Positions 5,931 through 6,367 of a DNA stretch of 6,367 nucleotides are shown in pieces; position 1 is the first letter of the stretch; every line of letters begins with the position of its first letter. The stretch is from Rhodospirillaceae bacterium (lineage in GTDB: Bacteria > Pseudomonadota > Alphaproteobacteria > Rhodospirillales > Magnetovibrionaceae): positions 1 to 6,367 of the forward strand of contig JAOUJU010000103.1 in NCBI GenBank assembly GCA_029883045.1, given 5' to 3'. The position numbers and the translations under genes were made by a program. The notes below the pieces were generated by a model that searched no databases, was not told the DNA's origin, and saw nothing but the letters and a program-made list of their open reading frames with translations.

Positions 5931-5975
5931 CTTTTGATCTGAAGGCTTTTGATCTGAAGGCTTTTGATCTGCAGG
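5931..5975. repeat. Three tandem copies of a 15-bp repeat (CTTTTGATCTGAAGG)
   Basis: Units at 5931-5945 and 5946-5960 are identical; the third (5961-5975) differs at one base (CTTTTGATCTGCAGG). The period is a multiple of three, so frames across it would encode five-residue repeats (AFDLK on plus, PSDQK on minus), but neither frame has a convincing start or context. Most simply it is a slippage-prone minisatellite; copy number may vary between strains. Confidence 0.85.
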
Positions 5976-5984
5976 CGTTTGCTG

Positions 5985-6004
5985 TTTTGTCGATTTCGAC
6001 AAAA
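5985..6004. repeat. Perfect 9-bp inverted repeat TTTTGTCGA-TT-TCGACAAAA
   Basis: Arms at 5985-5993 and 5996-6004 with a 2-base centre. The A/T outer arms and GTCGA core make it nearly symmetric, so either strand gives a hairpin ending in a run of A (or T read from outside). It could be an operator-like dyad or a weak two-way terminator after the flavoprotein region. Confidence 0.55.
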
Positions 6005-6065
6005 TGGTAGAATTAGCCACAATCTTCAAAAAACCAGCTAGATAAGCTGAATATATTATGGGAAT

Positions 6066-6085
6066 CCCTTGCATTTAACGCAGGG
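6066..6085 (-). terminator. Hairpin directly following the right ~41-nt element
   Basis: CCCT(T)GC (6066-6072) pairs with GCAGGG (6080-6085) with one bulged T and a 7-base loop. On the minus strand it begins 2 bases after the right-hand element ends, mirroring the left copy, where a hairpin also follows at once. No U-tract follows (ATTCCCATAATA), so termination is doubtful; the shared layout is the main reason to list it. Confidence 0.35.
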
Positions 6086-6087
6086 CC

Positions 6088-6129
6088 CCCACATACGGTT
6101 AGTGGCTTGGCCCATGTGGCCCGCCTTTT
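6088..6129 (-). repeat. ~42-nt structured element, right copy (inverted partner at 5049-5089)
   Basis: On the minus strand it reads AAAAGGCG (6122-6129), a hairpin of GGCC arms around five bases (6109-6121), then the same GCCACTAACCGTATGTGGG (6088-6106) as the left copy. The middle differs in sequence but keeps a short hairpin with a five-base loop, suggesting that structure is retained. The two copies face each other across about 1 kb containing the flavoprotein gene. No target-site duplication was seen outside them. Confidence 0.7.
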
Positions 6130-6367
6130 TAATTAAAACCTAATGGTTTTATTTATCATAAACTGACTGCGCCAGCCGTTATAGATGCGCCATGACGTTT
6201 ATCGTGGCGTTTAATAACGATATCATTGAATGGATCAGAAACAGCGTAGGCATCGTTACCAAACGACAAAGCTGACCATGTGCAATGGGGGAAATCTAGG
6301 GCATAACCGTTGTATAACAATTACTTAGCAAATTCTAGGCGGACGCGGATTCTGGCTATGTCCTTGA
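6130..6367. other. Right-edge segment without a supported gene
   Basis: No convincing complete gene is seen. A hairpin CGCCATGA-CGTTTA-TCGTGGCG (6188-6209, one G-T pair) followed by TTTAATAA on the plus strand resembles a weak terminator. On the minus strand one frame enters from the right edge, gives 14 residues ending RIRVRLEFAK and stops at TAA 6321-6323. The same frame then stays open for 54 codons to TGA 6156-6158 with no ATG. This could be the tail of a gene beyond the window, a decayed remnant, or chance. Confidence 0.3.
6134..6151. repeat. 7-bp hairpin TAAAACC-TAAT-GGTTTTA
   Basis: Arms 6134-6140 and 6145-6151 pair perfectly around TAAT, immediately outside the right ~41-nt element. 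The stem is mostly A-T and followed by TTTATC on the plus strand, so it is at best a weak terminator. Confidence 0.35.

Noticed and set aside
5931..5975. CRISPR array
   Set aside because: The 15-bp units are directly tandem with no spacers and too short, and no cas genes are present.
5819..6010. Frame after the flavoprotein, start TTG, running through the palindromes and the 15-bp repeats
   Set aside because: It starts one base after the flavoprotein stop with a rare start codon and is composed of non-coding hairpins and tandem repeats, so it is not a credible protein.

Overview
The window looks like a chromosomal segment of an alphaproteobacterium of moderate, slightly AT-leaning base composition. 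This is inferred from gene content and order: hflK-hflC-DUF2065 followed by a Do-family protease, with mrp/apbC divergent upstream of hflK. The sequence alone does not fix a genus.

Left two thirds (1-4990), envelope quality control and Fe-S housekeeping. On the minus strand, reading from about 3523 down, hflK and hflC overlap by an ATGA and are followed 4 bases later by a small two-helix DUF2065 (YjeT-like) gene. These form one operon. An AT-rich hairpin with a seven-T tail (1230-1267) separates it from degP, whose 3' end lies beyond base 1. HflK and HflC form the membrane SPFH complex that governs the FtsH protease, and DegP degrades or refolds damaged periplasmic proteins, so the block is a membrane and periplasm proteostasis cluster. 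On the plus strand mrp (apbC) encodes an Fe-S cluster carrier ATPase with a histidine-rich linker. The 330-base divergent region between hflK and mrp holds two small tandem-repeat arrays and several dyads.

Right third (4991-6367), an accessory-looking, repeat-rich stretch with one clear gene, a 178-aa NADPH-dependent FMN reductase-family flavoprotein (5281-5817). The gene is nested between two sets of inverted, related sequences. The outer pair is a ~41-nt element at 5049-5089 and 6088-6129 that shares an identical 19-mer and is followed at once by a hairpin at each site. The inner set is a 28-31-nt imperfect palindrome at 5174-5201, 5841-5870 and 5888-5918. Further right are three copies of a 15-bp tandem repeat, a 9-bp-arm inverted repeat and about 360 bases with no convincing gene. 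The paired ~41-nt elements, each with its own following hairpin, are the best candidates for something undescribed here: a small structured RNA family or the ends of a small mobile or rearranged unit. No transposase, integrase, CRISPR array, tRNA or rRNA is visible.
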